Source: Streptomyces sp. Go-475 (lineage in GTDB: Bacteria; Actinomycetota; Actinomycetes; Streptomycetales; Streptomycetaceae). Taken from it: 64,000 bases of DNA. The position numbers and the translations under genes are program-made. Below, in pieces: positions 1 through 8,504 of the stretch; position 1 is the stretch's first letter; each line of letters begins with the position of its first letter. The notes under the pieces are model-generated. The model made no database searches. It was not told the DNA's origin and saw only the letters and a list, made by a program, of their open reading frames with translations. The stretch lies in the NCBI RefSeq assembly GCF_003330845.1, contig NZ_CP026121.1:8351501-8415500 (forward strand), given 5' to 3'.

Positions 1-1
1 C

Positions 2-955
2 GGCCCCTTGGACCACCACGCCGAGCGCCTGCTCGCGCAACTGCTCCGGGACCGGCCCGCCGGGCGGCACCGGGACCGGCTGCTGCCCGGGCCGGGCCGG
101 GTGCGGCCGGGGCCCGGCCGGCTGCGGCTGGCCTGGGGCCTGGTCGCCACGGCCGTCGTCGCCGCCCTCACCGTCACCCCCATGCTGAGCGGCCCGAACA
201 CCACACCCGCGGTCGCCGCCCCCCGCCCGCTGGTGATCCAGACCGGGTCCACACCCGTACCCCTGGACCGGCTGGCCGAGCGCGCCGCCGCGGCGGCCGG
301 GGCCGACGGCGCGCCCCGCCTGAGCAAGGGGACGCACGTGCAGTCCTGGAGCATGGGCATGTCGGACGACAAACCGCCGATCACCCTGGCCGAGGAACGC
401 ATCGTGCGCTGGCGGGCCGACGGCAGCCACACCGAGCTGGTCGTGGCGACCGACCCGAGGCACCCGGGTCGCCCGGTCCTCTCCGACGCGGGCGGCGAAC
501 CGCACCTCCTCGACGACGGGCACGTCCTCGTAGACCAGACGTATCCGCCGAGCTGGAGCGACGCCCCGCCCCAGTCCCCGCCGCCGCACGACCCCGCCCG
601 GCTGCGCGCCTATCTGACGGAGGCCCAGTACTCCGACACCCCGCTGACCACGCCCCAACTGCTGGACGCCGTCGCGGTGCTGCTCGACCACTGGACCCTC
701 GGCGCCCGGGAGACCGCGGCGCTCGCCCGCCTCCTGGCCGACACCGGAGGGCTGCGGCCCGCCGGCCAGGTGACCGACCGCCTCGGGCGACGCGGTCAGG
801 CGTACGTGTCCGACGGCCCCGGCGGCCGGCGCATGCTGATCATGGACCCGGCCACCGGCGCCGTCCTCGGCCTGGAGACCACCTTCACCGCCGACGAGCC
901 CGAGGTCGGCGTCAAGAAGGGCGACGTGATGTCGTACAGCGCCTGGATGCGCTGA
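2..955 (+). CDS. CU044_5270-like membrane-anchored protein, 5' end outside window
   Basis: The reading frame is open to the left edge, so the true start is probably outside the window; a TTG at 8 is the first possible internal start. A short Arg-rich N-terminal segment is followed by one membrane segment (about residues 40-60, GLVATAVVAALTVTPML) and a roughly 250-residue extracytoplasmic domain. The length, single helix and C-terminal GLETTF-type ending resemble the actinobacterial CU044_5270 family, which is often encoded beside ECF sigma factors. No enzymatic motif is visible. The family call is by general resemblance; the function is unknown. Confidence 0.6.
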   Translation, partial: GPLDHHAERLLAQLLRDRPAGRHRDRLLPGPGRVRPGPGRLRLAWGLVATAVVAALTVTPMLSGPNTTPAVAAPRPLVIQTGSTPVPLDRLAERAAAAAGADGAPRLSKGTHVQSWSMGMSDDKPPITLAEERIVRWRADGSHTELVVATDPRHPGRPVLSDAGGEPHLLDDGHVLVDQTYPPSWSDAPPQSPPPHDPARLRAYLTEAQYSDTPLTTPQLLDAVAVLLDHWTLGARETAALARLLADTGGLRPAGQVTDRLGRRGQAYVSDGPGGRRMLIMDPATGAVLGLETTFTADEPEVGVKKGDVMSYSAWMR

Positions 956-964
956 TCGCGCCCC

Positions 965-1260
965 GCGCTCACCGAGCCGCCGGGCGGCGGTGTCCACGGT
1001 CTGCTCCGGCAGCGTCGCGATCTGATCTCCCCGACGCCGCCCGGCACCGGCATGATCAGCGAGGTCCGCTCCAAAGCGGAGCCGAAGTCGACGGCGCCCA
1101 CGTTGCCCGCGTGTGCCCGGCGTCGATCACGACGGCCCCGGGCCTTGCCCTCGAAGGTGCCGCAACTGCCGCAGAGGGCCCGTGCAAAAGCCGTGGTCGT
1201 GGCAACGGTCCCAGACCGCCCGACCGGGGCCCCAGCCCACAGATGGCACCGGTAGTCGTC
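965..1260 (-). pseudogene. folD: folD remnant (methylene-THF dehydrogenase/cyclohydrolase), frameshifted
   Basis: Three pieces of the FolD C-terminal half lie in order on the minus strand but in different frames. RPGAVVIDAGHTR reads at about 1149-1113, DFGSALERTSLIMPVPGGVG at about 1092-1033, and IATLPEQTVDTAARRLGE at about 1022-969. PVPGGVG is the diagnostic FolD motif followed by the T-I-A-L-L-E-T helix. At least two frameshifts separate the pieces, and the N-terminal catalytic half is missing or unrecognisable. It is therefore a decayed gene; an intact folD must exist elsewhere. Confidence 0.75.
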
Positions 1261-1292
1261 GAAGCGGCCCGTCCGGCGAGGCGGACGGTTCA

Positions 1293-1464
1293 GGTAGCGG
1301 CCGCTCTCGTACCGGACGTATGCCTCGACCGGCCGCACCTGATAGCCCAGCTCCCTCGCGTACGCCACGGCGAGTGTCGCGTGCCAGGCCGGGTCCTCGG
1401 GGCGCTCGCCCTTCGGCGTGAGCGCGACGCCTACCTGACCACGAGGGTTGACCTCGGCGTGCAC
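1293..1464 (-). pseudogene. Tap-like (telomere/plasmid-type) protein fragment
   Basis: A minus-strand stretch reads LTPKGERPEDPAWHATLAVA, then YARELGYQVRPVEAYVRYES, then GRYLN. As recalled, this pattern matches a conserved internal segment of large Streptomyces Tap-like proteins carried on linear replicons and integrative elements, which normally continues into a PWYxRLRDAY block. Here the block is lost and the frame runs into the folD remnant. The fragment is about 55 codons without a credible start. The assignment rests on remembered family sequence and needs a profile search. Confidence 0.45.
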
Positions 1465-1767
1465 GCTCGAACCACGCCCGCAAACCGTCCGTCACACCCT
1501 ATTGCGTGAGCTGTTACCGCCGAAGAAGGAGAACCTGTGCATTTGGAGAACCATTGCCATCTCCAGCAGGCAAGTTGATGGCTGAAAATCTCGATGCAAG
1601 CCTGCTCGCTGTGTCCCATGAATCAGAAGTGGTCAGTGGGACGAAGGAAGAAACCACAAGCACTGCAGCGACAGCCCTTGCGGCGGAGACAGGCTGGGGT
1701 ATGAACTATGATGCACCGCTCCAGGACGCAAGAGGTGTCACCGGTTTGATATCTGCGGGGGGTTGTC
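1465..1767. other. Gene-less spacer before the NLR-like pair
   Basis: This stretch has lower G+C than its surroundings. A 90-codon plus-strand frame from 1506 lacks codon bias and a ribosome binding site and is not accepted. It probably carries the promoter for the gene at 1768; a G-run (GCGGGGGG) about 8-13 bases before the ATG is the likely ribosome binding site. No inverted repeat was recognised. Confidence 0.5.
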
Positions 1768-2145
1768 ATGGATCTTGACGAGGTCGCAACTGTCGTGGCG
1801 GCCGTTGCCGCTACCGGGGCCGTCCAGGGACTCAGTGAAGATGCGGCCCGCTCAGCAGTTGCGCGCCTCCGCGAACGTCTCCGCCAGGCATTTCGGTGTG
1901 ACGAGGGGGCAACAGCAGCGTTGGAACGGACAAATCCTGAAACTGGAGGCCGGGAGACCTTGCCCCTTTCCGTCGCCATCGCTCAACGCATGCAACAGGA
2001 CGCGCAGTTCGCCACAGAAATGGTGCGGTGGGTCGATTCGAACCTCGCACGAAATAATGCGGCGGCACAACAGTTCATACACGCTGCACGCGATGCCTAC
2101 GTCGCCGGCAACGACTTGACGATCCACCGAGGCCGGGGAGCGTGA
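1768..2145 (+). CDS. Small helical protein paired with the NB-ARC/TPR ATPase
   Basis: This 125-residue soluble protein has no signal peptide. The first 60 residues form an Ala/Arg-rich amphipathic helical region, and the second half ends in the segment IHAARDAYVAGNDLTIH. The same pattern, AARDGFVAGRDLHVH, is the N-terminal segment of the downstream ATPase, so the two proteins share a motif exactly where they face each other in the gene order. The gap to the next gene is 49 bases. Base composition is below the window average, as in its neighbour. I infer a partner or effector-associated component of the NLR-like protein; no catalytic motif is visible. Confidence 0.7.
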   Translation: MDLDEVATVVAAVAATGAVQGLSEDAARSAVARLRERLRQAFRCDEGATAALERTNPETGGRETLPLSVAIAQRMQQDAQFATEMVRWVDSNLARNNAAAQQFIHAARDAYVAGNDLTIHRGRGA

Positions 2146-2194
2146 CACCCCGCGGCAGGGCGTGGGGCTGTGACACGCGGCTGCGGAGGCAGTC

Positions 2195-4405
2195 ATGGAT
2201 GATCCTTTACACCGACAGGACCTGAAAGCCGCCCGGGATGGCTTCGTCGCAGGCCGGGATCTACATGTGCATTTAGCACCAGAACGGCCGACCGACGCCA
2301 GCCTCAAAGCCGAGGCGGCGTCGCTGCTCAACCCGCCTCTGGGGCGACTGCCGCCCCAGGTGCACGGTCGTGACGCACTCCTGCAGCGACTGCAGCACGA
2401 GCTGGACGAGCCCAGCGCGAGGGTGCATCTGTTGTGTGGGCTGGGCGGAGTTGGAAAATCCACGGTGGCATTGCACGTCGCAGCGCACGCCCGCCGTCAA
2501 GGACGATCCGTTTGGTGGGTTTACGCCTCCAACGCGTCGACGTTGGTGGACTCTATGCTCGCTTTGGCAGCCGGGCTAGGAGCAGGCGCAGGAGAAGTGG
2601 AGGCCGCACGGGCTGGTCGACTCGACCCATCCGATGTCCTGTGGAGACAGTTGGAAATGCGCTCTGGGTGGCTCCTGGTTTTTGACAACGCTGATGATGT
2701 CGCCGCGTTATCGGTGTCCGGACGCCTTGCGGGCGACGGCAATGGGTGGCTCAGGATCTCGCAGTCCGGCACGATTCTGATCACCAGCCGGGACGGCCAT
2801 GCGCATCACTGGGGAGCGCATACGTTGATGCACCCCCTTCCGTGGCTGAGCGACGAGGCCGGAGCACGAATACTTCTCGACCTCGCGCCCCGATGCGGTT
2901 CTTCGGAGGACGCACAACGTCTATCGTCTCGCGTGGGCGGCCTGCCCCTAGCGTTGCATCATATCGGCTACTACTTGTCCTCCCCGTTTGCGCCTGAGGA
3001 GTCCTTCGCTGAATTGTCAGATGTATTCAATGAACGGTTCTCCGGTGTCCTGGCAACGGGTGTGCACCGACGCGAACTCGTGACCCAGACATGGGGACTC
3101 TCCCTGCAGCAGCTTGCACGCCAGTCCATACCGCAGGCACGGTCACTGTTGGAAGTGCTAGCCAGATTCGCTCCCGGCGTGCCTCTTCCCGTTCGTCTGC
3201 TCAGCCAGACAGTGTTGGCTGGTGTCTGCAAGGACGAGCAATATGACGGCGTCCGGCAGGGCTTGGAGGCGCTGCATCATGTTGGGCTGGTCGAGGTCCG
3301 TGACACACCAGGATCTACGCAACAGCCCGCTTGGTCGCCCGGAGTCGTCCTGCATCCCCTGGTCGCGGAAGTTTTCCGAAGGTGTACCGACGACATCGGA
3401 ACTGGCTGCCCCACTGGCGACCTGACCACGTCTGCAGCGGTGAAGTACGCGCAAGAGATACTCGGTGCTGCGGATTGCGGTGATCCGGAGGATGCTGGCG
3501 CCTGGTCCCGATTCGGCCAGCTGACTTCCCATTTCGAAGAACTCGTTACTGCTGTATCTTCGTGCGGCTCGGAAAAATTTCGTACGCAGGCACTGAAGCA
3601 ATGTCGCTACCTATATTTAGCCGGCTACTACGCGAGAGCCCGCGACTTGGCCGACCGAATTATCACACATTGGCGCTACTGCCTTCCGGAAGATCATCTC
3701 GATCTGCAGGTGGCGCAAAACCGACTCGGGGCGGCACTTACAATGCTCGATGAAAACGTGCGGGCGAAAGAAATCTTCGAGGGTATACTTCGAAATAGGG
3801 TGCGCACACTCGAGGAGGGGCACCGGGATGTTCTGACCATCAAGAACAATCTGGCCGTGGCCATCAAGAACCTGGGCGAATATGTTACAGCGCGGGACCT
3901 GCTCCGGGAGGTCACGCAGCAGAGTGTTCACACAATGGGCCCTGCAGACCCATTCTTTCTGAGAGTTCAGGACAATCTGGCGAAGGTTCTCATTCTGATG
4001 GGGGAATTTGAGGAGGCGTACACATTAAGCAAGGATGTGCTCTCGCGTCGACAGGTGCTTCTCGGGCCGCAGCATCCGGACACCCTCGGTACGGCGCATC
4101 GCCTAGGCCAAGCTCTTTATGGTCTTGAGCGATACAAGGAAGCTCATGCTAATTTGCTGCGCTCGCTCAGGGACTGCGAAAGAGTTATCGGCAGTCAACA
4201 CCCTGAAACCATGACAGTGGCATCTGATCTGGCTCGCGTCATTTGGGACATCGGTGACCATGCCTCTGCGGTCAGCCTGCTCGCGCAGGTTACGGATCGG
4301 CGACATCGACTCCTTGGTGCAAAGCACCCGGACTACATACAGGGCAAGAGCCTGCTGACCTGCTGGATGAACAGCGTCGAGCGCAACACGGATGCGACCG
4401 CGTAG
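2195..4405 (+). CDS. NLR-like NB-ARC ATPase with C-terminal TPR repeats
   Basis: This 736-residue STAND-type ATPase opens with a VAGRDLHVH motif (residues 18-26). The NB-ARC core has a P-loop GLGGVGKST at 82-90, Walker B LLVFDNADD at 160-168, sensor GTILITSRD at 192-200 and the GLPLAL motif at 249-254. Residues about 460-730 are kinesin-light-chain type TPRs with HPDT/HPET turns. Bacterial proteins of this architecture include signalling regulators and anti-phage NLR-like sensors. Four TTA leucine codons (2273, 2708, 3617, 4025) imply dependence on the bldA tRNA. Base composition drops markedly after 3400, suggesting acquisition by transfer. No N-terminal effector domain is recognisable. The target is unknown. 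Confidence 0.85.
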   Translation: MDDPLHRQDLKAARDGFVAGRDLHVHLAPERPTDASLKAEAASLLNPPLGRLPPQVHGRDALLQRLQHELDEPSARVHLLCGLGGVGKSTVALHVAAHARRQGRSVWWVYASNASTLVDSMLALAAGLGAGAGEVEAARAGRLDPSDVLWRQLEMRSGWLLVFDNADDVAALSVSGRLAGDGNGWLRISQSGTILITSRDGHAHHWGAHTLMHPLPWLSDEAGARILLDLAPRCGSSEDAQRLSSRVGGLPLALHHIGYYLSSPFAPEESFAELSDVFNERFSGVLATGVHRRELVTQTWGLSLQQLARQSIPQARSLLEVLARFAPGVPLPVRLLSQTVLAGVCKDEQYDGVRQGLEALHHVGLVEVRDTPGSTQQPAWSPGVVLHPLVAEVFRRCTDDIGTGCPTGDLTTSAAVKYAQEILGAADCGDPEDAGAWSRFGQLTSHFEELVTAVSSCGSEKFRTQALKQCRYLYLAGYYARARDLADRIITHWRYCLPEDHLDLQVAQNRLGAALTMLDENVRAKEIFEGILRNRVRTLEEGHRDVLTIKNNLAVAIKNLGEYVTARDLLREVTQQSVHTMGPADPFFLRVQDNLAKVLILMGEFEEAYTLSKDVLSRRQVLLGPQHPDTLGTAHRLGQALYGLERYKEAHANLLRSLRDCERVIGSQHPETMTVASDLARVIWDIGDHASAVSLLAQVTDRRHRLLGAKHPDYIQGKSLLTCWMNSVERNTDATA

Positions 4406-4426
4406 CGTCAACGGATTCCATGGATA

Positions 4427-4621
4427 TCAGTCCATCCGGTCTTCGATCTTTAGATGATCCAGGAACTGCCGCCATGCTTGACCGTAAAAAACAACCATGG
4501 CAGCAGAATCTTTGGCATCACGCACAAGTACATGACCGGCAACAGCATCTCGCGCTACTGCAACGCACTCACCAGAGCCCTCGCAGTATGTCGATGTTAC
4601 AAAGGCATGCTCTCCAGACAT
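4427..4621 (-). CDS. DUF397 domain protein
   Basis: This 64-residue protein shows the DUF397 pattern: an early FVTSTY, a central G-x-CVAVA strand, VLVRDAKD, and the closing FYGQAWRQFLDHLK. The ATG at 4621 is preceded by GGCGGAGGAG, which fixes the start over a longer frame. In Streptomyces these proteins are normally encoded directly after an XRE-type helix-turn-helix regulator, where they act as partner or regulator. No such regulator is visible upstream on this strand, so this copy appears orphaned. It converges on the NLR-like gene with a 21-base gap. Confidence 0.75.
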   Translation of the reverse strand: MSGEHAFVTSTYCEGSGECVAVARDAVAGHVLVRDAKDSAAMVVFYGQAWRQFLDHLKIEDRMD

Positions 4622-4654
4622 CTCCTCCGCCCTCCACGTCCTTCTCAGCAGCAT

Positions 4655-5319
4655 GGGAGCAAAATGCCGTCGATGGCAAGAGGCGTAATCGGCCGGGAGT
4701 GCAGATCAGGGGGCTCCGAGTGCCGTACGCGGCAGGACTTTTCACCGCAGCTCTGATCGCTCTGCCGGACTGCACCACGTCGGAGTCGGAGGCCTCGGCA
4801 CAGGGCTGGCCGGCGCGCACAGCTGAAGTAAGTTCCGCAGCTGCGGTCTGCTTCCGCCGGGTCGGCAAGGCCCTCGCGATTCCTCCGGGGACCGCGTCCG
4901 GCTCGCCCAGCGGCCTGCGCAAAGTCGCGCCTGCTCCGCGATGCCTGGCACGCTCACCCCAACTCTCGACGCCGCTCGAGCAGGGGACCGCCATGACGCC
5001 GCAGGGCCCGCCCTCCTCGCGAACGACGCGGCGGGATTGCGGACCACCGCCAGGTCTTGGGGTTCGGTCGAACCTGTTCAACCGCCTGCCCGTCGATGGG
5101 CCGACCCCCGTGTCGAGGGATCGTTCCTCGTCCCGGAAGTTCAGGGAACCGGGCGTCACCGTGGTCATCGCGTTACCTGGTGCGTCGTCGCGATCGTGGG
5201 GACCGAGCGTGGTCCCGCCTACCGCTCTTTGGCGCACGTGGGAGCCGTCCACGCTCGCCGTGGTCGTCGGCGCGCCCCGAAGGCGGGATGGCCTTCAGGG
5301 CGAACGGCAGGGTTCCGGT
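4655..5319. other. Gene-less stretch, probably decayed
   Basis: Long frames exist on both strands, but none has coherent codon bias, a ribosome binding site or recognisable family sequence. The expected XRE partner of the DUF397 gene should lie here and was not found in any frame. The stretch sits between an orphan DUF397 gene and a truncated SDR gene, so degraded accessory DNA is the likeliest description. I see no clear repeat or RNA gene in it. Confidence 0.5.
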
Positions 5320-5560
5320 TCAGGCGTTGTAGCCACCGTGGGCGTCCAGCATCGCGCCCGTGACGTACGACGCGGTGGGGCTCGCCAGAAAGGCGATGGC
5401 CGCAGCGATTTCTGCGGGGTGCCCCCTGCGTTGCAGGGAGAGCGAACTGAGCAGGACCTTGAGGGTCTCGGGGTCCGGTCCTTCCATGCCGCCCTCCATC
5501 AGTCCGGCCTCCACGACGTTGGCCGTGATGCCCCGGGGCCCGAGGTCCCGTGCGACCCCC
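5320..5560 (-). pseudogene. C-terminal fragment of a short-chain dehydrogenase
   Basis: About 80 codons encode the end of a FabG-like SDR. They read ARDLGPRGITANVVEAGLM, then PAEIAAAIAFLASPTASYVT, ending GAMLDAHGGYNA and a stop. This is the substrate-loop/C-terminal part, in which the canonical PG after ITANVV is changed to EAG. The Rossmann glycine motif and the YxxxK catalytic pair, which should lie upstream (5560-6100), are absent; the frame there enters non-coding sequence and then the antisense of the next gene. It is a truncated gene. Confidence 0.75.
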
Positions 5561-5738
5561 GGATCATCGTGCCGGTAACCAAGGTCAACGCCCGGGCAGG
5601 AGCGCCCCCAGACAGGGAGCGCTCGTTGATCTCGTCGCCTCGCCCAGGCGCACGGCATCGGCTTCCGCGGCGCGGCTCCCCGGTGGTGCCCCACCTCAGC
5701 GCCACTCACGGCCCCGTGCCGCTCCGATCGAGTGCCGC

Positions 5739-6104
5739 CTACTCGTCCCAGGCCTGCACCAGTGTCTGCTCGGCGATCTTGCCGTCCCGCAGCGAGAGCA
5801 TGGACTCGGACAGCACGCGCACCCCGTCCGCGTACTCGCAGCTCTCGCTGTACGCGGCCTCGTCGCCCTGGATGACGCACCGCTCCAGCTTGTGCGTCAT
5901 GTCGCGGCTGTAGACGTCCTCCAGCATCCGGCCGATCTCGTCCCGCCCGTGCAGGACCTTGGGGTGGCTGGGCTGCGTCGTGTGGTCCACGATGCGGAAC
6001 TCCGCGTCGTCGGCGTAGAGCGAGAGCAGGATGTCCGGGTTATCCCCTTCCAGGCCACGGCGGAGTGTCTCTCTGTCGAAGGCGGGGTCTGCGGCGTTTG
6101 TCAT
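5739..6104 (-). CDS. NTF2-like / SnoaL-fold protein
   Basis: This 121-residue protein has the cone-fold pattern of the SnoaL/NTF2 superfamily: an N-terminal helix with LEGDNPDILLSLYADDAEFR, a middle HGRDEIGRMLEDVYSRDMTH and C-terminal strands ESMLSLRDGKIAEQTLVQAW. These proteins bind or isomerise small hydrophobic molecules; the substrate here is unknown. The start at 6104 is supported by a near-perfect AAGGAGGT ribosome binding site 4 bases upstream, which also excludes a longer frame from 6467. Its stop lies about 180 bases from the SDR remnant, so the two may once have formed one operon. Confidence 0.8.
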   Translation of the reverse strand: MTNAADPAFDRETLRRGLEGDNPDILLSLYADDAEFRIVDHTTQPSHPKVLHGRDEIGRMLEDVYSRDMTHKLERCVIQGDEAAYSESCEYADGVRVLSESMLSLRDGKIAEQTLVQAWDE

Positions 6105-6243
6105 GATGACCTCCTTCGAAGGGCCTCTCTCCCGAGCCTCCCCCCGCCCGGCGGGCTCGGCAAGCGCAGCGGACGCTGGGCCTGACGGGTGAGCGGCACC
6201 GTCCACCCGTGTCCGCCGGGGGCCCGCCGGCGTTGCGACAGGC

Positions 6244-6531
6244 ATGATCTCAACACGACGTATCGTCGCCGCCGTTGGTCTCGCCGCGGGTGTCACCGGC
6301 CTCGCCGCGCCGATGGCCCAGGCGGCCGACGCCGAGGCGAAGAGCCCGCTCAGCCCGATGGCCACGCTCGACTCGCTGACCGTGAGCGACATCCCCGCCG
6401 AGCACAAGGACGAGATCCCGCGGCCCTCCTCGCAGCTGGCCGGGCTCAACCGCCTCAACGACCTCAACCAGCTGAACCAGGTCGTCGGCCTGGTCTCCCC
6501 GGTCTTCGGCTTCGTCCCGAACGTCCGCTGA
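6244..6531 (+). CDS. Small secreted protein with Leu-Asn repeats
   Basis: This 95-residue protein has a clear Sec signal peptide (TTRRI-type n-region, hydrophobic core, AQAAD cleavage near residue 28). The mature part of about 67 residues ends in LNRLNDLNQLNQVVGL followed by VSPVFGFVP, a hydrophobic, Asn-rich tail. Similar small secreted proteins are common in Streptomyces and have no assigned function. No cysteine is present, so it is not a chaplin. There is no strong ribosome binding site. A perfect 12-bp stem-loop just after the stop probably terminates the transcript. Confidence 0.7.
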   Translation: MISTRRIVAAVGLAAGVTGLAAPMAQAADAEAKSPLSPMATLDSLTVSDIPAEHKDEIPRPSSQLAGLNRLNDLNQLNQVVGLVSPVFGFVPNVR

Positions 6532-6545
6532 CGCCTCCGCGTACC

Positions 6546-6575
6546 TGAGGGCCGCCCCGAACCGGGCGGCCCTCA
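6546..6575. terminator. Bidirectional stem-loop terminator
   Basis: The arms TGAGGGCCGCCC and GGGCGGCCCTCA are perfectly complementary (12 bp) around a 6-base loop. The structure lies between two convergent genes, the secreted protein ending at 6531 and the ABC exporter ending at 6589. There is no T-tract, as is usual for Streptomyces terminators. Confidence 0.75.
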
Positions 6576-6588
6576 CGCACACCCGCGC

Positions 6589-8343
6589 TCAGTCCGCCGC
6601 GGCCAGGAACTGCGTCGCCGCCAGCTCCGCGTAGAGCGGGTCGGCCGTCACCAGCTCGCGGTGCGTGCCCACGGCCCGGACCCGGCCCGCGTCCATCACC
6701 ACGATCCGGTCGGCCATCGTCACCGTCGACAGCCGGTGCGCCACCACCAGGACCGTGGTCGTCCGGGCCACGTCGGCGACGGTGTCGCGCAGCGCCGCCT
6801 CGTTCACCGCGTCGAGCTGCGAGGTGGCCTCGTCGAGCAGCAGCAGCCGGGGCCGGCGCAGCAGCGCGCGGGCGATCGCGACCCGCTGCCGCTCACCGCC
6901 CGACAGCTTCGTGCCCCGGTGCCCGACGAGCGTGTCGAGACCGGCGGGGAGCCGGGCGACGAGGCCGTCCAGACGGGTCGTCTTCAGCACCCGCGCGAGC
7001 GCGTCGTCGTCCGCCTCCGGATTGCCCAGCAGCAGGTTGTCCCGCAGCGAGCCCGACAGGACCGGCGCGTCCTGCTCCACATAGCCGATCGCGGCGCGCA
7101 GCCGCGGCAGCTCCCAGTCGGACAGGTCCCGGCCGTCCAGCCGGATCACTCCGGAGTCGGGGTCGTAGAACCGCTCGATCAACGAGAACACGGTGGTCTT
7201 GCCCGCGCCGGACGGGCCCACGAACGCCGTCATGCCCTGCGCGGGCACGGTGAACGTCACGCCGTGGTGGACGTACGGCAGGTCCTCGGCGTAGCGGAAG
7301 CGCACGTCCTCGAAGGCCAGCTCCGCCGGGGGCGTGCCCGCGGCGGGCAGCGGCGCGGCCGCGGCGGCCGGCTCGGCGGGCAGCCGCAGCGCCTCCTGGA
7401 TGCGGGTGAGGGCCGCGGCGCCCGTCTGGTACTGCGTGACGGCGCCGACGACCTGCTGTATCGGCGACATCAGATAGAAGACGAACAGCAGGAACGCGAC
7501 CAGCGTGCCCACGTCGATCGCGCCGGTCGCCACACGCGCGCCGCCCACCGCGAGCACCGTGATGAAGGCGATCTGCATGGCCAGCCCCGCCGTGTTGCCC
7601 GCGGCCGCCGACCACTTGGCGGCCCGCACGCTCTGCCGCCACGACTCCTGCGCCGCCTCGTGCAGCGTGCGCTCCTCCCGGTGCTCGGCACCGGACGCCT
7701 TCACCGTGCGCAGGGCGCCGAGGATCCGCTCGAGCGAGGCGCCCATGACACCCACCGCGTCCTGCGCCTGCCGGCTCGCCTTGTTGATCCGCGGCACGAT
7801 CACGCCGAGGATCACGCCCGCGCCCACGATCACGGCCAGCGTGACGCCCAGCAGCACGGGCTCCACGAGGCCCATCATCACCACCGTCGCGACGAGCGTG
7901 AGACCGCCCGTGCCCAGCCCGACCAGCGAGTCGGTGGTGACCGCGCGCAGCAGGGTGGTGTCCGAGGTGATGCGGGCCATCAGATCGCCGGGCTCGCTGC
8001 GGTCCACGGCCGTGATCCGCAGCCGCAGCAGATACGACGACAGGGCGCGCCGCGCGCCGAGCACCACCGACTCGGCGGTGCGCTGCAACACGTACGAACC
8101 CAGCGCGCCCACCGCCGCGTTCGTCACGACCAGGGCCGACATGGCCAGCAGCGCGCCGGTGATGGCCCGGTCGTGCGCCAGATCGTCGATGAGGTCCCGC
8201 GCCACCAGCGGCAGCAGCAGCCCGGTCGCCCCCGTGACCAGCGCGAGCACGGCACCGGCGATCAGGGACCAGCGGTGCGGCCGTACGTATCCGAGGAGCT
8301 GTCGCCAGGGAGGTGTGGCGGTCTCGGTCTCTGCGATGGTCAC
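6589..8343 (-). CDS. ABC exporter half-transporter (permease-ATPase fusion)
   Basis: This 584-residue fused ABC exporter has a membrane domain of six predicted helices over residues about 25-300 and an ATPase domain from about 340. The ATPase shows Walker A GPSGAGKT (376-383), signature LSGGERQR and Walker [13 protein letters not shown], followed by an H-loop VVAHRL. Length and order are those of MsbA/LmrA-type homodimeric exporters, which move lipids, peptides or drugs outward. It starts with GTG at 8343 and stands alone, divergent from mscR. The substrate cannot be inferred from the sequence. Confidence 0.92.
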   Translation of the reverse strand: MTIAETETATPPWRQLLGYVRPHRWSLIAGAVLALVTGATGLLLPLVARDLIDDLAHDRAITGALLAMSALVVTNAAVGALGSYVLQRTAESVVLGARRALSSYLLRLRITAVDRSEPGDLMARITSDTTLLRAVTTDSLVGLGTGGLTLVATVVMMGLVEPVLLGVTLAVIVGAGVILGVIVPRINKASRQAQDAVGVMGASLERILGALRTVKASGAEHREERTLHEAAQESWRQSVRAAKWSAAAGNTAGLAMQIAFITVLAVGGARVATGAIDVGTLVAFLLFVFYLMSPIQQVVGAVTQYQTGAAALTRIQEALRLPAEPAAAAAPLPAAGTPPAELAFEDVRFRYAEDLPYVHHGVTFTVPAQGMTAFVGPSGAGKTTVFSLIERFYDPDSGVIRLDGRDLSDWELPRLRAAIGYVEQDAPVLSGSLRDNLLLGNPEADDDALARVLKTTRLDGLVARLPAGLDTLVGHRGTKLSGGERQRVAIARALLRRPRLLLLDEATSQLDAVNEAALRDTVADVARTTTVLVVAHRLSTVTMADRIVVMDAGRVRAVGTHRELVTADPLYAELAATQFLAAAD

Positions 8344-8504
8344 GTCGCTCCTTCGGCGTCGGGCGGAGCGTTCAGGCTACGTCGGCGCCGACCGGCCCGG
8401 CCTGCCGATTCACGGACAGCCGGGTGGCCGATCCCCGCCCCTTACCGATCAGTCGCACGTAGGGTCGGAACGTACGGATCCCGGCCGACGAAGGAGTCAG
8501 CACC

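Noticed and set aside
1506..1778. 90-codon plus-strand frame before the NLR-like pair
   Set aside because: No ribosome binding site, no codon bias, and it overlaps the well-supported start at 1768.
4941..5363. 140-codon plus-strand frame
   Set aside because: It reads like shuffled composition, lies in a decayed stretch and overlaps the end of the SDR remnant; no conserved motif.
4420..5913. Open frame of 497 codons on the plus strand
   Set aside because: It overlaps the DUF397 gene, the SDR remnant and part of the NTF2-like gene on the other strand, and has no family resemblance.
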